Both the position numbers and the translations under genes were made by a program. This document shows positions 34,675 through 45,850 of a stretch of DNA of 64,000 bases, in pieces. The DNA lies in contig NZ_BBJF01000022.1 in NCBI RefSeq assembly GCF_000739735.1, forward strand, positions 62,001 to 126,000, given 5' to 3'. Numbering within the stretch: the first letter of the stretch is position 1; the number at the start of each line of letters is the position of its first letter. The notes under the pieces are model-generated. The model ran no database searches, had not been told where the DNA came from, and was given only the letters and a program-made list of their open reading frames with translations. The DNA comes from Paraburkholderia ginsengisoli NBRC 100965 (GTDB lineage Bacteria > Pseudomonadota > Gammaproteobacteria > Burkholderiales > Burkholderiaceae).

Positions 34675-35316
34675 TCACGCGCTCAACGGCTTGCGGGTCC
34701 AATAGAACGGCACGTCGCGGCAATACGACGGCACGGTCAGCACGTCCTTGACGGGGTCGAACATCAGCGCTTTTTCATACGCGACCACCTCCACGTGCGG
34801 CAGCTCACCGACGAGGCCGAGATACCACGCGCGCATGATCGCGCTCACGGATTTCGCGAGCGCCGGCTGCTTGACCTGCAGGGCCTGCGTAACGGTGTCG
34901 GACGGCACGCCGCCATGACCTTGCAGCCACGTGTTGAGCGCGGCGACGTTCTGCGTGAACTGGCTGTCGGCTTTGACGAGCGCGCCGTAGACGCGTTGGC
35001 CGAGCACGACGTCGAAGGCGGTGCGGCCGGTGAGACGTTGCGAGAGCGCGAGGAAGGCGTCGAGTCCGCCGCCGGCGGGGGGCGCGTCGGCGAATGCCGG
35101 GGCGATCCACGAGAGCGCACGGAACGAACGGCCCGCGCCGCCAAACGCGAGCGTCGCGGCGGCGGCGCAAACGCCGAGCACCCATGCCCTGCGCGAGCTT
35201 GAAAAGGAACCGACGACCGAAGAGGACGGCGAACACGAAGCGCAAGCGGATGACGACAACCCGGCCGGATGCGTCACCGCGTGGTGCGCATCGGTGTCCT
35301 CTGGAACATCTGTCAT
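34675..35316 (-). CDS. Sugar/gluconate dehydrogenase small (subunit 3, Tat-signal) subunit
   Basis: A 213-aa protein fitting the gluconate 2-dehydrogenase subunit 3 family. A Ser-rich leader of about 45 residues precedes SSRRAWVLGVCAAAATLAF, a twin-arginine signal with hydrophobic core; the mature part includes FLALSQRLTGRTAFD and ends PFYWTRKPLSA. In characterised complexes this subunit escorts the folded flavoprotein through Tat. It is the first gene of the operon. The ATG at 35316 has GGAG upstream. The 156 bases to the next gene contain no separate gene. Confidence 0.85.
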   Translation of the reverse strand: MTDVPEDTDAHHAVTHPAGLSSSACASCSPSSSVVGSFSSSRRAWVLGVCAAAATLAFGGAGRSFRALSWIAPAFADAPPAGGGLDAFLALSQRLTGRTAFDVVLGQRVYGALVKADSQFTQNVAALNTWLQGHGGVPSDTVTQALQVKQPALAKSVSAIMRAWYLGLVGELPHVEVVAYEKALMFDPVKDVLTVPSYCRDVPFYWTRKPLSA

Positions 35317-35496
35317 GGGGACTCCAGATGGTGAGTCATTTTTTTCAACCTGCGGCGTTGCCTGCGAGTCGCCTTTCAACTGAAAGCGGCATGCAAGCCT
35401 GCTGCGAAAGACTATAGCCGTGACCGTGCGTTTCGACAAATGCGTGCCGATGCGCGAGTAGAATCCGCGACACCCACGGCTCTCGGCTCTGACTCC

Positions 35497-36159
35497 ATGC
35501 TCACCAAATACTATCCGCAGGTTCTTCGCAATCGACCCAGAACGATGATCGGCCTCGTCATCGGCGTCGCGGTCGCGCTGGCGGTGCCCGTGCACACCAG
35601 TGCGATGGCACGCGCGCTCATCGGCTGGGACGCCGCGATCTGGAGTTACCTGCTGATGATCTGGGTGCACATGGCCGTCGCCGACGAACGCCGCGTCCGC
35701 GAAACCGCCGTGCGCGATGACGAAAACGCGGGCGTCGTGCTGTTCGTGATCTGCATGGCGACCGTTGCGAGCATCGCCGCGATCGTGATGGAGCTGGCGT
35801 CGGTGAAAGGAACCGCCAATGGATCGAGCGCCTGGCACTACCTGCTGACCGGCCTCACGCTGATCGGCGCATGGCTGCTGATTCCGACCATCTTCACGCA
35901 GCATTACGCGCGGCTCTATTACGACACCACCGCCAAAGAGACCGCGCTGCTGTTTCCTGACCACAAGCTCGAACCGAACTACTGGGACTTCCTGTATTTC
36001 TCGTTCACGATCGCGGTGGCTTCGCAAACGTCCGACGTCGTGCTGCGCTCACGTACGATTCGCCGCGCCGCGCTCGCGCAATCGATCCTGTCGTTCTACT
36101 TCAACGTGGCCGTGCTGGGCTTGTGCGTGAATATCGCCGCGGGCCTGCTTGGCTCCTGA
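35497..36159 (+). CDS. DUF1345 family membrane protein
   Basis: A 220-aa protein with about five to six hydrophobic segments. The segment EPNYWDFLYFSFTIAVASQTSDV is typical of the DUF1345 family and resembles the pore-like region of small ion channels. Function unknown. The ATG at 35497 is chosen because it begins just before the first basic/hydrophobic segment; the in-frame upstream extension is polar. It is divergent from the sugar dehydrogenase operon. Confidence 0.82.
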   Translation: MLTKYYPQVLRNRPRTMIGLVIGVAVALAVPVHTSAMARALIGWDAAIWSYLLMIWVHMAVADERRVRETAVRDDENAGVVLFVICMATVASIAAIVMELASVKGTANGSSAWHYLLTGLTLIGAWLLIPTIFTQHYARLYYDTTAKETALLFPDHKLEPNYWDFLYFSFTIAVASQTSDVVLRSRTIRRAALAQSILSFYFNVAVLGLCVNIAAGLLGS

Positions 36160-36623
36160 CGCGATTCGCGTGACCTTCTGTGAAAGTCACGTGATTGACA
36201 GGCACAAGACCGTCACAAGTTCGCCTTTTGCGGTCAGCGCGCGGCCTCTAATGGGCCGCGTGTAAAAAGCCGCCCGCCGTCCGCCGGTTTTACACGTGTG
36301 CCACGCATCGCCGCGTTCGTGTCGCCCCGCGCGTCGGCGCGGCTTCCTTCATGGCGCCCGCCTTCCCTTCCCCCGCTTCGCTCCCGCGCCGACTGGCACA
36401 GCGTTTGCTGCGTCCTGCGAATAGTTCTGACCAGCCTCATGCGACTGGCGTCTGGCGTCAAAGCACCCTCGACTGGCCAGCGGCGTGACGATCTTTGCAC
36501 TACATTGACCAGTACGCGCCCTCGCGTTGCATCGCGCGGTATTCGGCTCTGGAAGCCCAATGAGCGCTGTGATCGCATGCCAATTGCATCCACACCGCAG
36601 CAGGACGAATCTGGAAACGACCG
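36160..36623. other. 464-bp intergenic region before the glucan cluster
   Basis: It holds two overlapping inverted repeats: CGCGGCC/GGCCGCG (36240-36260) and CGTGTAAAA/TTTTACACG (36259-36296), which could act as a terminator for the DUF1345 gene or as a leader structure. The rest, up to the glgE start, presumably contains the cluster promoter, but I cannot pick a convincing -35/-10 pair. An open frame running from 36298 into glgE in another frame has no coding features. Confidence 0.5.
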
Positions 36624-39600
36624 ATGGAATCTCCAAGCGGGTACGCGCCACGGATTTACTTTTTTCATTCACTCCTGGTTGGGCCGCTCGACGCATGGCC
36701 CGCGCAGTTCGCTAATGCGGCCGCGCTGGGCTTCGATCACGCGCTGATCGGCGGCCTGTTCGAGCCGGGACAAGCGGGCCACGGGCAAGTGGTCGGCAAT
36801 CATGCCAGGCTGCATCCTGTGTTCGAGGCCGAGCAAGCGGCGCCCGACGCGCTGCGCACGCTCGCGAGCGCCGCGCGCCAGCACGGCCTGACGCTGCTGG
36901 TCGATCTGGTGATCGACCGGATGGCCGCCGATGGCGCGCTGTACGCCGAGCATGCGGACTGGTTCCGCCCGTTCGAGTCCGAAGAGGCGCGGCTCGATCC
37001 GCGCCACGTGCATCGCGAGGACAACGTCGCGTACGCGAATTTCGACGACGAGGCCAGCCGCAGCGCGCTCGTCGACTGGTGGACGCAGCAGTTGCTGGCG
37101 CTGGCCGACGCGGGCGTCGGCGGCTTCCGGTTCGACTCGCCGCACCGCGTGCCGGCCGCCGTGTGGCGGCAACTCGGCGACGCAGTGCGCGCCAGGCATC
37201 CCGAGGTGCGCTTCCTCGCCGCCACGCCCGGTCTCGCACGCAGCGATCTGCTCGGCCTCGCGGACGCGGGCTTCGACAGCGTGTTCTCGTCGGTGCGCTG
37301 GTGGGACTTCCGCTCGAGCTGGATGGTCGAGGAGCACGCGGCGCTCGCGCGCATCGGCGCGCCGATCGCGTTTCCCGAAGCGCCGTACGGCACGCGCCTC
37401 GCCGCCGAACTGAGCGACGTCCACGACGCGGCGATCGTCGAACGCGCTTACCGGCGCGCGCTTTACACGGCGGCCGCGCTCGGCGCCGGCTGGCTGATGC
37501 CGATGGGTTTCGAATACGGCATCGCCGAGCCGATGTCGCAAACGCGCGGCGACGCTTCGCAATTTGCGCTCGCGGTCCAGGCGAAGAAATTCGATCTCAG
37601 CGAACCGGTCACGCAGGCGAACGAGATCGCGCGCCACACCCAGACGCTGCACGCGAATGGGGAATTGCGCCCGCTGAGCGGGCCCGGCGCCCCCGCGGCG
37701 GTACTGTTGCGCGCGGATCGGCCTGATCTGCGCGACGCGGCGGAAGCGATCCTGATTGCCATCAATCCCGAACTCGGCGCGCCGGTGCGCGTCGATCCGG
37801 CGCGCTTTCTCGCGGGCGTGCCGGGCAACTTCACACGCTTCGTGCCGCTGGATACACCGCGCCGCGCCGAGCCCGCCGGCCTGACGCCGTTCACGCTCGG
37901 CCCCGGCGCGGTACGCCTGTTCCGCGCGGTCACCGAGAAGCCGATCCGCCTCGCGCCGCCCATCGACAAAGCGAACAGCAAGCGCAGCGGTCGCAAGACC
38001 GTGCTCGAAGCGCTCAACGCGCCGCGCGTGGCGATCGAGGACGTGACGCCGTCGGTGGACCACGGCCGCTTCCCGGCCAAGCGCACGGTGGGCGAGCGCG
38101 CCGAAATCACCGCCGCGATTTTCGCCGAAGGTCACGACAAGATCGCCGCCGCCGTAATCTGGCGCGCCGCCGACGAAACCGCGTGGCACGAAGTGCCGAT
38201 GTCCCCGGCGCAACCCGCCGGTCTCGACATCTGGCAGGCGCGCATTCCGCTCGAACGGCTGGGCCGACACGAGTTCACGGTGATCGCATGGCGCGACGAC
38301 TTCGCGTCGCTCGTCGAGCACATCCAGAAGAAGCTGAAGGCGGGCCAAACCGTCGAGCTCGAACTCGATGAAGCCGCGCATCTGTTCGCGCTGGTGCTCG
38401 CCGAAGTGGAAACGACGGAAGGGGCGCTGAAGGAGCCGCTCGAACACATCGTCAAGCTGTTCACGAAGGCCGACGCGGAAACGAAGCTCGCGCTGATTCT
38501 CTCGCCGACCACCGCGAAGGCGATGACCGCCGCGCGCCACCGGCCGTTCCTGAGCCGCGATCCGGTGATCTACAAGATCGACGCGGACCGCACCGCCGCG
38601 CGCTTCGCGAGCTGGTACGAGATCTTCCCGCGTTCGATGAGCGACGACGAATCGCGCCACGGCACCTTCGCCGACGTGACGACGAAGCTGCCGCGCATCC
38701 GCGACATGGGTTTCGACGTGCTGTATTTCCCGCCGATCCATCCGATCGGCCTCGCCAATCGCAAAGGTCGCAACAACACGCTGACCGCGCAACCCGGCGA
38801 CGTCGGCAGTCCATATGCGATCGGCGCGGCCGAAGGCGGCCACACCGCCGTGCATCCGCAACTCGGCACGCTCGACGACTTCAAGGCGATGCTCGCCGCC
38901 GCGCATGCGCACGGCCTCGAAATCGCGCTCGACTTCGCGATTCAGTGCTCGCCGGATCATCCGTGGCTCAAGGAGCATCCGACGTGGTTCGCATGGCGTC
39001 CGGACGGCACCTTGCGCTACGCGGAAAATCCGCCGAAAAAGTACCAGGACATCGTCAATCCCGACTTCTATGCGCACGATGCAAAGCCCGCGTTGTGGCT
39101 CGCGCTGCGCGACGTGATCCTGTTCTGGATCGAAGCGGGCGTGAAGATTTTCCGCGTCGACAATCCGCACACCAAGCCGCTGCCGTTCTGGGAATGGATG
39201 ATCGGCGACGTGCGCGCGCGCTATCCCGACACGATCTTCCTCGCCGAAGCGTTCACGCGGCCGCGCATGATGAGCCGGCTCGGCAAGATCGGCTTCTCGC
39301 AGTCGTACACGTACTTCACGTGGCGCGAGTCGAAGCGCGATTTCATCGAGTACATGACCGAGCTGACGCAAACCGCGCAGCGCGATTTCTACCGGCCGAA
39401 CTTCTTCGTCAATACGCCGGACATCAACCCGCGCCATCTGCAATCGCAGGGACGCTCGGGCTTTCTGATTCGCGCGGCGCTCGCGGCGACGCTCTCGGGT
39501 CTGTGGGGCGTGTACAGCGGCTTCGAGTTGTGCGAGGCCGCCGCGCTGCCCAACAGCGAAGAGTATCTCGACTCCGAGAAGTACCAGTTGCGCGCGTGGG

Positions 39601-40076
39601 ACTGGAACCGGCCGGGCAACATCACCGGCGAGATCACTGCGTTGAACCGGATTCGCCGCGCGAACCCGGCGCTGCAAACGCATCTCGGCCTCACGTTCCT
39701 CACCGCGCACAATGACCACATCCTGCTGTTCGAAAAAGCGACCGAGGCGCGCGACAACGTGATCGTCGTCGCGATCAATCTCGATCCGTTCAACGAACAG
39801 GGCGCGGATATCGAACTGTCGTGGGACACGTTCCAACGCTGGCATCTGCACGATCACGGCCCGCTCGAAGTGACCGACCAGATGACCGGCGCCCGTTTCG
39901 AATGGCATGGCCGCTGGCAGCACGTGCAACTCGGCTCGGGCCAGCCGTTCTCGATCTGGCACATCGCGCCGCTCGGCGGGCTGCCCGCCGAACGCCCCGA
40001 TGAAGCCGACAGCGACTCTGATAGCGCCTATCACGCAGACGCAGGCAACCCAACCCCAACGGAAGGTGCGATATGA
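36624..40076 (+). CDS. glgE: GlgE, maltose 1-phosphate maltosyltransferase with N-terminal degenerate GH13-like module
   Basis: Extends alpha-1,4-glucan using maltose 1-phosphate as donor. The 1150-aa protein is far longer than typical GlgE (about 660-700 aa). The C-terminal 680 or so residues are a complete GlgE: an N-domain from about residue 470, RFASWYEIFPRS, the nucleophile Asp846 in FRVDNPHTKP, the acid/base Glu875 in LAEAFTRP and NTPDINP. The first 440 residues form a second GH13-like barrel: FRFDSPHRVP places Asp171 at the nucleophile position, but residue 200, exactly 29 further on, is Ala instead of Glu. This half is probably inactive and may bind glucan. The stop overlaps the treS start (ATGA). 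Confidence 0.95.
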   Translation: MESPSGYAPRIYFFHSLLVGPLDAWPAQFANAAALGFDHALIGGLFEPGQAGHGQVVGNHARLHPVFEAEQAAPDALRTLASAARQHGLTLLVDLVIDRMAADGALYAEHADWFRPFESEEARLDPRHVHREDNVAYANFDDEASRSALVDWWTQQLLALADAGVGGFRFDSPHRVPAAVWRQLGDAVRARHPEVRFLAATPGLARSDLLGLADAGFDSVFSSVRWWDFRSSWMVEEHAALARIGAPIAFPEAPYGTRLAAELSDVHDAAIVERAYRRALYTAAALGAGWLMPMGFEYGIAEPMSQTRGDASQFALAVQAKKFDLSEPVTQANEIARHTQTLHANGELRPLSGPGAPAAVLLRADRPDLRDAAEAILIAINPELGAPVRVDPARFLAGVPGNFTRFVPLDTPRRAEPAGLTPFTLGPGAVRLFRAVTEKPIRLAPPIDKANSKRSGRKTVLEALNAPRVAIEDVTPSVDHGRFPAKRTVGERAEITAAIFAEGHDKIAAAVIWRAADETAWHEVPMSPAQPAGLDIWQARIPLERLGRHEFTVIAWRDDFASLVEHIQKKLKAGQTVELELDEAAHLFALVLAEVETTEGALKEPLEHIVKLFTKADAETKLALILSPTTAKAMTAARHRPFLSRDPVIYKIDADRTAARFASWYEIFPRSMSDDESRHGTFADVTTKLPRIRDMGFDVLYFPPIHPIGLANRKGRNNTLTAQPGDVGSPYAIGAAEGGHTAVHPQLGTLDDFKAMLAAAHAHGLEIALDFAIQCSPDHPWLKEHPTWFAWRPDGTLRYAENPPKKYQDIVNPDFYAHDAKPALWLALRDVILFWIEAGVKIFRVDNPHTKPLPFWEWMIGDVRARYPDTIFLAEAFTRPRMMSRLGKIGFSQSYTYFTWRESKRDFIEYMTELTQTAQRDFYRPNFFVNTPDINPRHLQSQGRSGFLIRAALAATLSGLWGVYSGFELCEAAALPNSEEYLDSEKYQLRAWDWNRPGNITGEITALNRIRRANPALQTHLGLTFLTAHNDHILLFEKATEARDNVIVVAINLDPFNEQGADIELSWDTFQRWHLHDHGPLEVTDQMTGARFEWHGRWQHVQLGSGQPFSIWHIAPLGGLPAERPDEADSDSDSAYHADAGNPTPTEGAI

Positions 40077-43000
40077 AGCGTGACGACTCAGCCCAATCCA
40101 CGGTGCAGGCGCCCGTCGGCACAGCCTCGGGCAACACGGCGAGGCCGCGCTCGAATCGGCGCGGCAAACCCGCGGCCCTGAGCAACGATCCGCTCTGGTA
40201 CAAGGACGCGATCATCTATCAGGTGCACATCAAGTCGTTCTTCGATGCGAACAACGACGGCGTCGGCGACTTCCCAGGCCTGATCGCGAAGCTCGACTAC
40301 ATCGCCGAACTCGGTGTGAACGCGATCTGGCTGCTGCCGTTCTATCCGTCGCCCCGGCGCGACGATGGCTACGACATCGCCGACTACCGCAACGTGCACC
40401 CGGACTACGGCCAGCTTTCGGACGTGAAGCGCTTCATTCAGGAAGCGCACGCACGCGGCATCCGCGTGATTACCGAACTGGTGATCAACCACACGTCGGA
40501 TCAGCACCCATGGTTTCAGCGCGCGCGCCGCGCGAAGCCGGGCTCCAATCATCGCAACTTCTACGTGTGGTCCGATACCGATCAGAAGTACCAGGAAACG
40601 CGGATCATCTTCATCGACTCGGAGCCTTCCAACTGGACTCATGATCCTGTTGCGGGCGCGTACTACTGGCACCGCTTCTATTCGCACCAGCCCGATCTGA
40701 ACTTCGACAATCCGGCGGTGTTGAAAGAGGTATTGCAGGTGATGCGCTTCTGGCTCGACATGGGCATCGACGGGTTGCGGCTGGACGCGGTGCCGTATCT
40801 GGTCGAACGCGAAGGCACCAACAACGAGAACCTGCCGGAAACGCACGCGGTGCTCAAGAAGATCCGCGCAACGATCGACGCCGAGTATCCGAACCGGATG
40901 CTGCTCGCCGAAGCGAACCAGTGGCCGGAAGACGTGAAGGAGTATTTTGGCGACGAAGACGAATGCCACATGGCGTTCCACTTCCCGCTGATGCCGCGCA
41001 TCTACATGTCGATTGCGAGCGAGGACCGCTTCCCGATCACCGACATCATGCGGCAAACGCCGGACCTCGCCGAGTCGAATCAGTGGGCGATCTTCCTGCG
41101 CAATCACGATGAACTGACGCTCGAAATGGTCACCGACTCCGAGCGCGATTATCTGTGGAACACCTATGCGAGCGACCGTCGCGCTCGTTTGAACCTCGGC
41201 ATTCGCCGCCGTCTCGCACCGTTGATGGAGCGCGACCGCCGCCGCATCGAGTTGATCAATTCGCTGCTGCTGTCGATGCCCGGCACGCCCGTGATCTATT
41301 ACGGCGACGAACTCGGCATGGGCGACAACATCCACCTGGGCGACCGTGATGGCGTGCGCACACCGATGCAGTGGTCGTCGGACCGCAACGGCGGTTTCTC
41401 ACGCGCGGATCCCGAGCAACTGGTGCTGCCGCCGGTGATGGGTTCACTGTACGGCTTCGACGCGGTCAACGTCGAAGCGCAAAGCCGCGATCCGCATTCG
41501 CTGCTGAACTGGACCCGCCGCATGCTCGCCACGCGGCGCGCGAAGCAGACCTTCGGGCGCGGCACGATCCGCTTCCTGAAGCCGGAAAATCGCAAGATTC
41601 TCGCGTATCTGCGCGAGATGCCCGGCGAGCCGCCGATCCTGTGCGTCGCGAATCTGTCGCGCGCGCCGCAAGCCGTCGAACTCGACCTGTCCGAATTCAA
41701 CGGCGCGGTGCCGATCGAAATGACCGCCGATTCCGTGTTCCCCGCAATCGGCCAACTGACCTATCTGCTGACATTCCCGCCCTACGGCTTCCTGTGGTTC
41801 ATGCTGTGTGCGGGCGGCCAGCGTCCGACGTGGGCGCAGGCGCATTCGGAGCCGCTGCCGGAATTCGTCACGATCGTGATCCGCGAAGGACAAGCGGGTC
41901 CGACGCCGGAGAACGTGCGCCTGCTCGAATCGGAAGTGTTGCCTTCGTGGCTCTCCCGGCGCCGCTGGTTCGCGTCGAAGGATCAGAAGATGCATGCGGT
42001 GCGGCTCGCCGCGTTGACCACGATCCCGAACGGTGGCTTCGCGTTCACCGAAATCGAAGTGGACGTGGGCAACCACACCGAACGCTACGTGGTGCCGATC
42101 GCGATCACGTGGGGCGGCGAAACCACCACGCCGCTGTTCATGCAGCTCGCGCTGGCGCGCGTGCGGCGCGGCCGCAACGTCGGCCATCTGACGGACGCGT
42201 TCTCGCTGCCGATCTTCGCGCACAACGTGATGCGCAAGCTGCGCGAACGCGCGGTGGTGCCGACCGTGCAGAAGAGCGAGATCAAGTTCCTGCCCACCGA
42301 ACGTTTCGCCGAACTGGACAATCTCGGCGATCGGCCGGAGATTCGCTGGCTCGCGGCCGAGCAGAGCAACAGTTCGCTGATCATCGCGGATGCGGCCGTG
42401 TTGAAGCTGGTGCGCCGGCTCGTCAGCGGCATTCATCCGGAAGCGGAAATCAGCCGCTATCTGACCCAGCTCGGCTACGCGAACACCGCGCCGCTGTATG
42501 GCGAAGTGGTGCGTGTCGATCCCGAAGGCGTGCCGCATACGTTGTGCATCCTGCAGGGCTTCATCGACAACCAGGGCGATGCGTGGAACTGGTCGCTCGA
42601 CTATCTGCGCCGCTCGGTCGACGAACTGGCGATTGCCGTCGATACGGAAGCGCCGTCCGGGCCGGACCGCGCCAACGAAGCGATCCTGGTGGAAGGCTAC
42701 AGCGAGCTGGCCGGCATCATCGGCAGGCGGCTGGGCGAGTTGCACGTGGCGCTCGCGTCGCCGACCGACGACCCGGCGTTCGCGCCGGAGCCGGCCGACG
42801 CCGCGCAGGTGAAGGCCTGGGTCGACGGCACGCAGTCGATGCTCGCCGGCGCGCTCGATCTGCTCGCGCCGCGCATCGAACAGATGAGCGATCCGGAAAC
42901 CAAGGCGCTCGCGCAGAGCCTGATCGACCGCCGCGCCGCGCTCGTCGAAGCAGTCGGCAAGCTGGTCTCCGCCGATGCGGGCGCATTGCGCATCCGCATT

Positions 43001-43540
43001 CACGGCGACTTCCATCTGGGCCAGGTGCTGGTCGCGCAGGGCGACGCGTATCTGATCGACTTCGAAGGCGAGCCCGCGCGTTCGCTCGAAGAGCGTCGGC
43101 AGAAGTCGAGCCCGTTGCGCGACGTGGCCGGTTTGATGCGCTCGTTGTCGTATGCGAGCGCGGCCGCGCAGTCCACGATGGAAAGCGCGCCGCAGCAGAC
43201 CGCCGATCGCAAGCGCGCATTGTTCGACCGTTTCCGCGCGCATGCCACCTCGACCTTCCTCGCCGAATATCGCGCGGCGGTCGCGGACGCGGCGACGCCG
43301 CTGGTCGCGCCCGAGGCCGAACAGGCGTTGCTCGATCTGTTCCTGATCGAAAAGGCGGCGTATGAAATCCGCTACGAGGCGGCCAACCGTCCGACGTGGC
43401 TGAGCCTGCCGGTACGCGGCCTCGCCGCGCTCACCAGCCGTTTGCTGGGCGACACCGGCACACCCGTTCATCACGATCCATCCACCCAGGCGCCAGGCGC
43501 CGCCACACCGCCTAATCCGGCCGAGGGCGACTATGAGTGA
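40073..43540 (+). CDS. treS: Trehalose synthase-maltokinase fusion (TreS-Mak)
   Basis: A 1155-aa bifunctional protein. The N-terminal two thirds is a GH13 trehalose synthase that interconverts maltose and trehalose: [15 protein letters not shown], nucleophile Asp238 in LRLDAVPY, acid/base Glu280 in LLAEANQWP and [11 protein letters not shown]. The C-terminal third is a maltokinase (Pep2-like): [12 protein letters not shown], the catalytic loop [12 protein letters not shown] near residue 975 and the metal site LIDFEGEP. The fusion delivers maltose 1-phosphate, the GlgE substrate. The gene overlaps glgE by 4 bases and glgB by 8, so all three are likely co-translated. The first 38 residues are a polar leader. 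Confidence 0.96.
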   Translation: MKRDDSAQSTVQAPVGTASGNTARPRSNRRGKPAALSNDPLWYKDAIIYQVHIKSFFDANNDGVGDFPGLIAKLDYIAELGVNAIWLLPFYPSPRRDDGYDIADYRNVHPDYGQLSDVKRFIQEAHARGIRVITELVINHTSDQHPWFQRARRAKPGSNHRNFYVWSDTDQKYQETRIIFIDSEPSNWTHDPVAGAYYWHRFYSHQPDLNFDNPAVLKEVLQVMRFWLDMGIDGLRLDAVPYLVEREGTNNENLPETHAVLKKIRATIDAEYPNRMLLAEANQWPEDVKEYFGDEDECHMAFHFPLMPRIYMSIASEDRFPITDIMRQTPDLAESNQWAIFLRNHDELTLEMVTDSERDYLWNTYASDRRARLNLGIRRRLAPLMERDRRRIELINSLLLSMPGTPVIYYGDELGMGDNIHLGDRDGVRTPMQWSSDRNGGFSRADPEQLVLPPVMGSLYGFDAVNVEAQSRDPHSLLNWTRRMLATRRAKQTFGRGTIRFLKPENRKILAYLREMPGEPPILCVANLSRAPQAVELDLSEFNGAVPIEMTADSVFPAIGQLTYLLTFPPYGFLWFMLCAGGQRPTWAQAHSEPLPEFVTIVIREGQAGPTPENVRLLESEVLPSWLSRRRWFASKDQKMHAVRLAALTTIPNGGFAFTEIEVDVGNHTERYVVPIAITWGGETTTPLFMQLALARVRRGRNVGHLTDAFSLPIFAHNVMRKLRERAVVPTVQKSEIKFLPTERFAELDNLGDRPEIRWLAAEQSNSSLIIADAAVLKLVRRLVSGIHPEAEISRYLTQLGYANTAPLYGEVVRVDPEGVPHTLCILQGFIDNQGDAWNWSLDYLRRSVDELAIAVDTEAPSGPDRANEAILVEGYSELAGIIGRRLGELHVALASPTDDPAFAPEPADAAQVKAWVDGTQSMLAGALDLLAPRIEQMSDPETKALAQSLIDRRAALVEAVGKLVSADAGALRIRIHGDFHLGQVLVAQGDAYLIDFEGEPARSLEERRQKSSPLRDVAGLMRSLSYASAAAQSTMESAPQQTADRKRALFDRFRAHATSTFLAEYRAAVADAATPLVAPEAEQALLDLFLIEKAAYEIRYEAANRPTWLSLPVRGLAALTSRLLGDTGTPVHHDPSTQAPGAATPPNPAEGDYE

Positions 43541-45743
43541 GCATGATCCGGCCGCTGGCCTCCAACCCGTCGACATCGACGCGCTCGTCGAAGCGCGTCA
43601 CCCCGACCCGTTCTCGCAGCTCGGGCTGCATCACACGGATGCGGGTCCCGTCGTGCGCGCGCTGTTGCCGAATGCCGCGCACGTCACCGTGATTGCGCGC
43701 GCCGACGGCGCAATGCTCGGCGAACTCGAACAATTGCGTCCGGGGCTGTTCGCGGGTCGCGTCACGTCGGCGGCGCCGTATCGCTTGCGGATCGACTGGC
43801 ATGGCGTGGTGCAGGAAATCGAGGACACCTATTCGTTCGGCCCCGTGCTCGGCGACGAGCCGTTGGGCCGCCTCGCCCACGGCGATCCGTACGCGGTGCT
43901 CGAATGTCTCGGCGCGCGGCCGATGGAAGTGGACGGCGTGCCCGGCGTGCGCTTCGCCGTGTGGGCGCCGAATGCGCGGCGCGTGTCGGTGGTCGGCGAC
44001 TTCAACGCGTGGGACGGCCGCCGTCATCCGATGCGGCTGCGTCATCAGGCCGGCGTGTGGGAGCTGTTCGTGCCGCGCGTCGGCGCCGGCACGCGCTACA
44101 AATACGAGCTGCTGTCGCGCGACGGCCATCCGCTGCCGCTGAAAGCCGATCCGTGCGCGATGCAGACGGAGAAGCCGCCGGGCACCGCGTCGGTGGTGGC
44201 GCACGTCGACGAGGTCGAGCAGTTTCCGTGGACCGATCACGCGTGGATTCAGTCGCGCGCCGACAGGCAGACTGCGCGCGCGCCGATCACGATCTACGAA
44301 GTGCACGCGGAATCGTGGCTGCGCGTCGCCGAGGAAGGCCAACGCGGCCTCGACTGGGACGAGCTCGCGGAGCGGCTGCTGCCGTACGTGAAGAGCATGG
44401 GCTTCACGCATCTGGAGTTCATGCCGATCGCGGAGCATCCGTTCGGCGGTTCGTGGGGCTATCAGCCGCTCGGCCAGTTCGCGCCGTCCGCGCGCTTCGG
44501 CAAGCCGGAGCAGTTCGCGCGCTTCGTCGACCGCGCGCACGAAATGGGACTCGGCGTGATACTCGACTGGGTGCCCGCGCATTTTCCGAACGACGCGCAC
44601 GGTCTCATCGACTTCGACGGCACGCCGCTCTACGAGCACGCCGATCCGCGCGAAGGCTATCACCAGGACTGGAACACGATGATCTACAACCTCGGCCGCA
44701 ACGAGGTGAGCGCGTTCCTGGTCGCGTCCGGGCTCGCGTGGTTGAAGCGCTATCACGTCGACGGGCTGCGCGTCGACGCGGTCGCGTCGATGCTGTATCG
44801 CGACTATTCGCGCGCGGCCGGCGAGTGGGTGCCGAATATCTACGGCGGGCGCGAGAACCTCGAATCGATTGCGTTCCTGAAGCGCCTCAATCACGAAGTC
44901 GGCTATGTGCCGGGCGTGCCGGGCGCGATCACGATCGCCGAGGAATCGACCGCGTGGCCTGGCGTGACCGCGCCCGTCGCGGACGGCGGCCTCGGCTTCC
45001 AGTTCAAGTGGAACATGGGCTGGATGCACGACTCGCTGCACTACATGGAGGAAGACCCGGTCTATCGCCAATACCATCATCACAACATGACGTTCGGGAT
45101 GGTGTACGCGTACTCGGAGCGCTTCGTGCTGCCGCTCTCGCACGACGAAGTGGTGCACGGCAAAGGGTCGCTGCTCGGCAAGATGCCGGGCGACCGCTGG
45201 CAGAAGTTCGCCAACCTGCGCGCGTACTTCGGCTTCATGTGGACACATCCTGGCAAGAAGCTGCTGTTCATGGGCGGCGAGTTCGGCCAGCTCGCCGAGT
45301 TCGATCACGACACGTCGCCGCATTGGCATCTGCTCGACGATCCGAACCACCACGGCGTGCAAATGCTGGTGCGCGATCTGAACCATCTGTACCGCAACGA
45401 GCCCGCGCTGCATCTGCTGGACAGCGAGCCGGGCGGCTTCGGCTGGCTGATCGGCGACGATAACGGCAACAGCGTGTTCGCCTATCGACGCACCGACGGC
45501 GCCGGCCAGGAACTGGTGGTGGTCTGCAACATGACGCCGGTGCCGCGCGTCGGCTATCGGATCGGCCTGCCGCGCGACGGACGCTGGGCGGAAGTGCTGA
45601 ACACGGATGCCAGCGTGTATGGCGGCTCGAACATGGGCAACGGCGGGCTGATTCATACCGACGCCATCCCCAGCCACGGCTGGCCGCATTCCGCTTCACT
45701 GGTGTTGCCGCCGCTCGCGACGATCGTCTTGCGCGCGGAGTGA
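43533..45743 (+). CDS. glgB: 1,4-alpha-glucan branching enzyme
   Basis: Makes alpha-1,6 branches in glucan. 736 aa, the usual size of full-length bacterial GlgB with two N-terminal CBM48-like domains (the second around [20 protein letters not shown]), the GH13 barrel and a C-terminal beta domain. Catalytic residues: nucleophile Asp415 in [10 protein letters not shown], acid/base Glu470 in ITIAEEST and the transition-state Asp in [12 protein letters not shown]. The start overlaps the end of treS by 8 bases. Paired with GlgE it gives branched glucan without needing GlgA. Confidence 0.97.
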   Translation: MSEHDPAAGLQPVDIDALVEARHPDPFSQLGLHHTDAGPVVRALLPNAAHVTVIARADGAMLGELEQLRPGLFAGRVTSAAPYRLRIDWHGVVQEIEDTYSFGPVLGDEPLGRLAHGDPYAVLECLGARPMEVDGVPGVRFAVWAPNARRVSVVGDFNAWDGRRHPMRLRHQAGVWELFVPRVGAGTRYKYELLSRDGHPLPLKADPCAMQTEKPPGTASVVAHVDEVEQFPWTDHAWIQSRADRQTARAPITIYEVHAESWLRVAEEGQRGLDWDELAERLLPYVKSMGFTHLEFMPIAEHPFGGSWGYQPLGQFAPSARFGKPEQFARFVDRAHEMGLGVILDWVPAHFPNDAHGLIDFDGTPLYEHADPREGYHQDWNTMIYNLGRNEVSAFLVASGLAWLKRYHVDGLRVDAVASMLYRDYSRAAGEWVPNIYGGRENLESIAFLKRLNHEVGYVPGVPGAITIAEESTAWPGVTAPVADGGLGFQFKWNMGWMHDSLHYMEEDPVYRQYHHHNMTFGMVYAYSERFVLPLSHDEVVHGKGSLLGKMPGDRWQKFANLRAYFGFMWTHPGKKLLFMGGEFGQLAEFDHDTSPHWHLLDDPNHHGVQMLVRDLNHLYRNEPALHLLDSEPGGFGWLIGDDNGNSVFAYRRTDGAGQELVVVCNMTPVPRVGYRIGLPRDGRWAEVLNTDASVYGGSNMGNGGLIHTDAIPSHGWPHSASLVLPPLATIVLRAE

Positions 45744-45850
45744 TCGACTTGCCGTAACCCGGGCGCGCGGCGTGCAGATTTTTTGCGCCGCGCGCTCGTT
45801 GCATGAAGACCCAAGCTGGCGTTCATAAATCAGAACAGAGAAGGGGAATC

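Noticed and set aside
36298-36747. 149-codon frame in the intergenic region before glgE
   Set aside because: It overlaps the start of glgE in another frame, lacks a ribosome site and has a composition typical of non-coding GC-rich sequence.
36669-40034. A 1121-codon open frame antisense to glgE, and similar long antisense frames opposite treS, glgB and the chemoreceptor
   Set aside because: These are mirror frames of GC-rich coding sequence: they are rich in Arg/His/Ala, show no domain motif, and run opposite genes with complete catalytic motifs.
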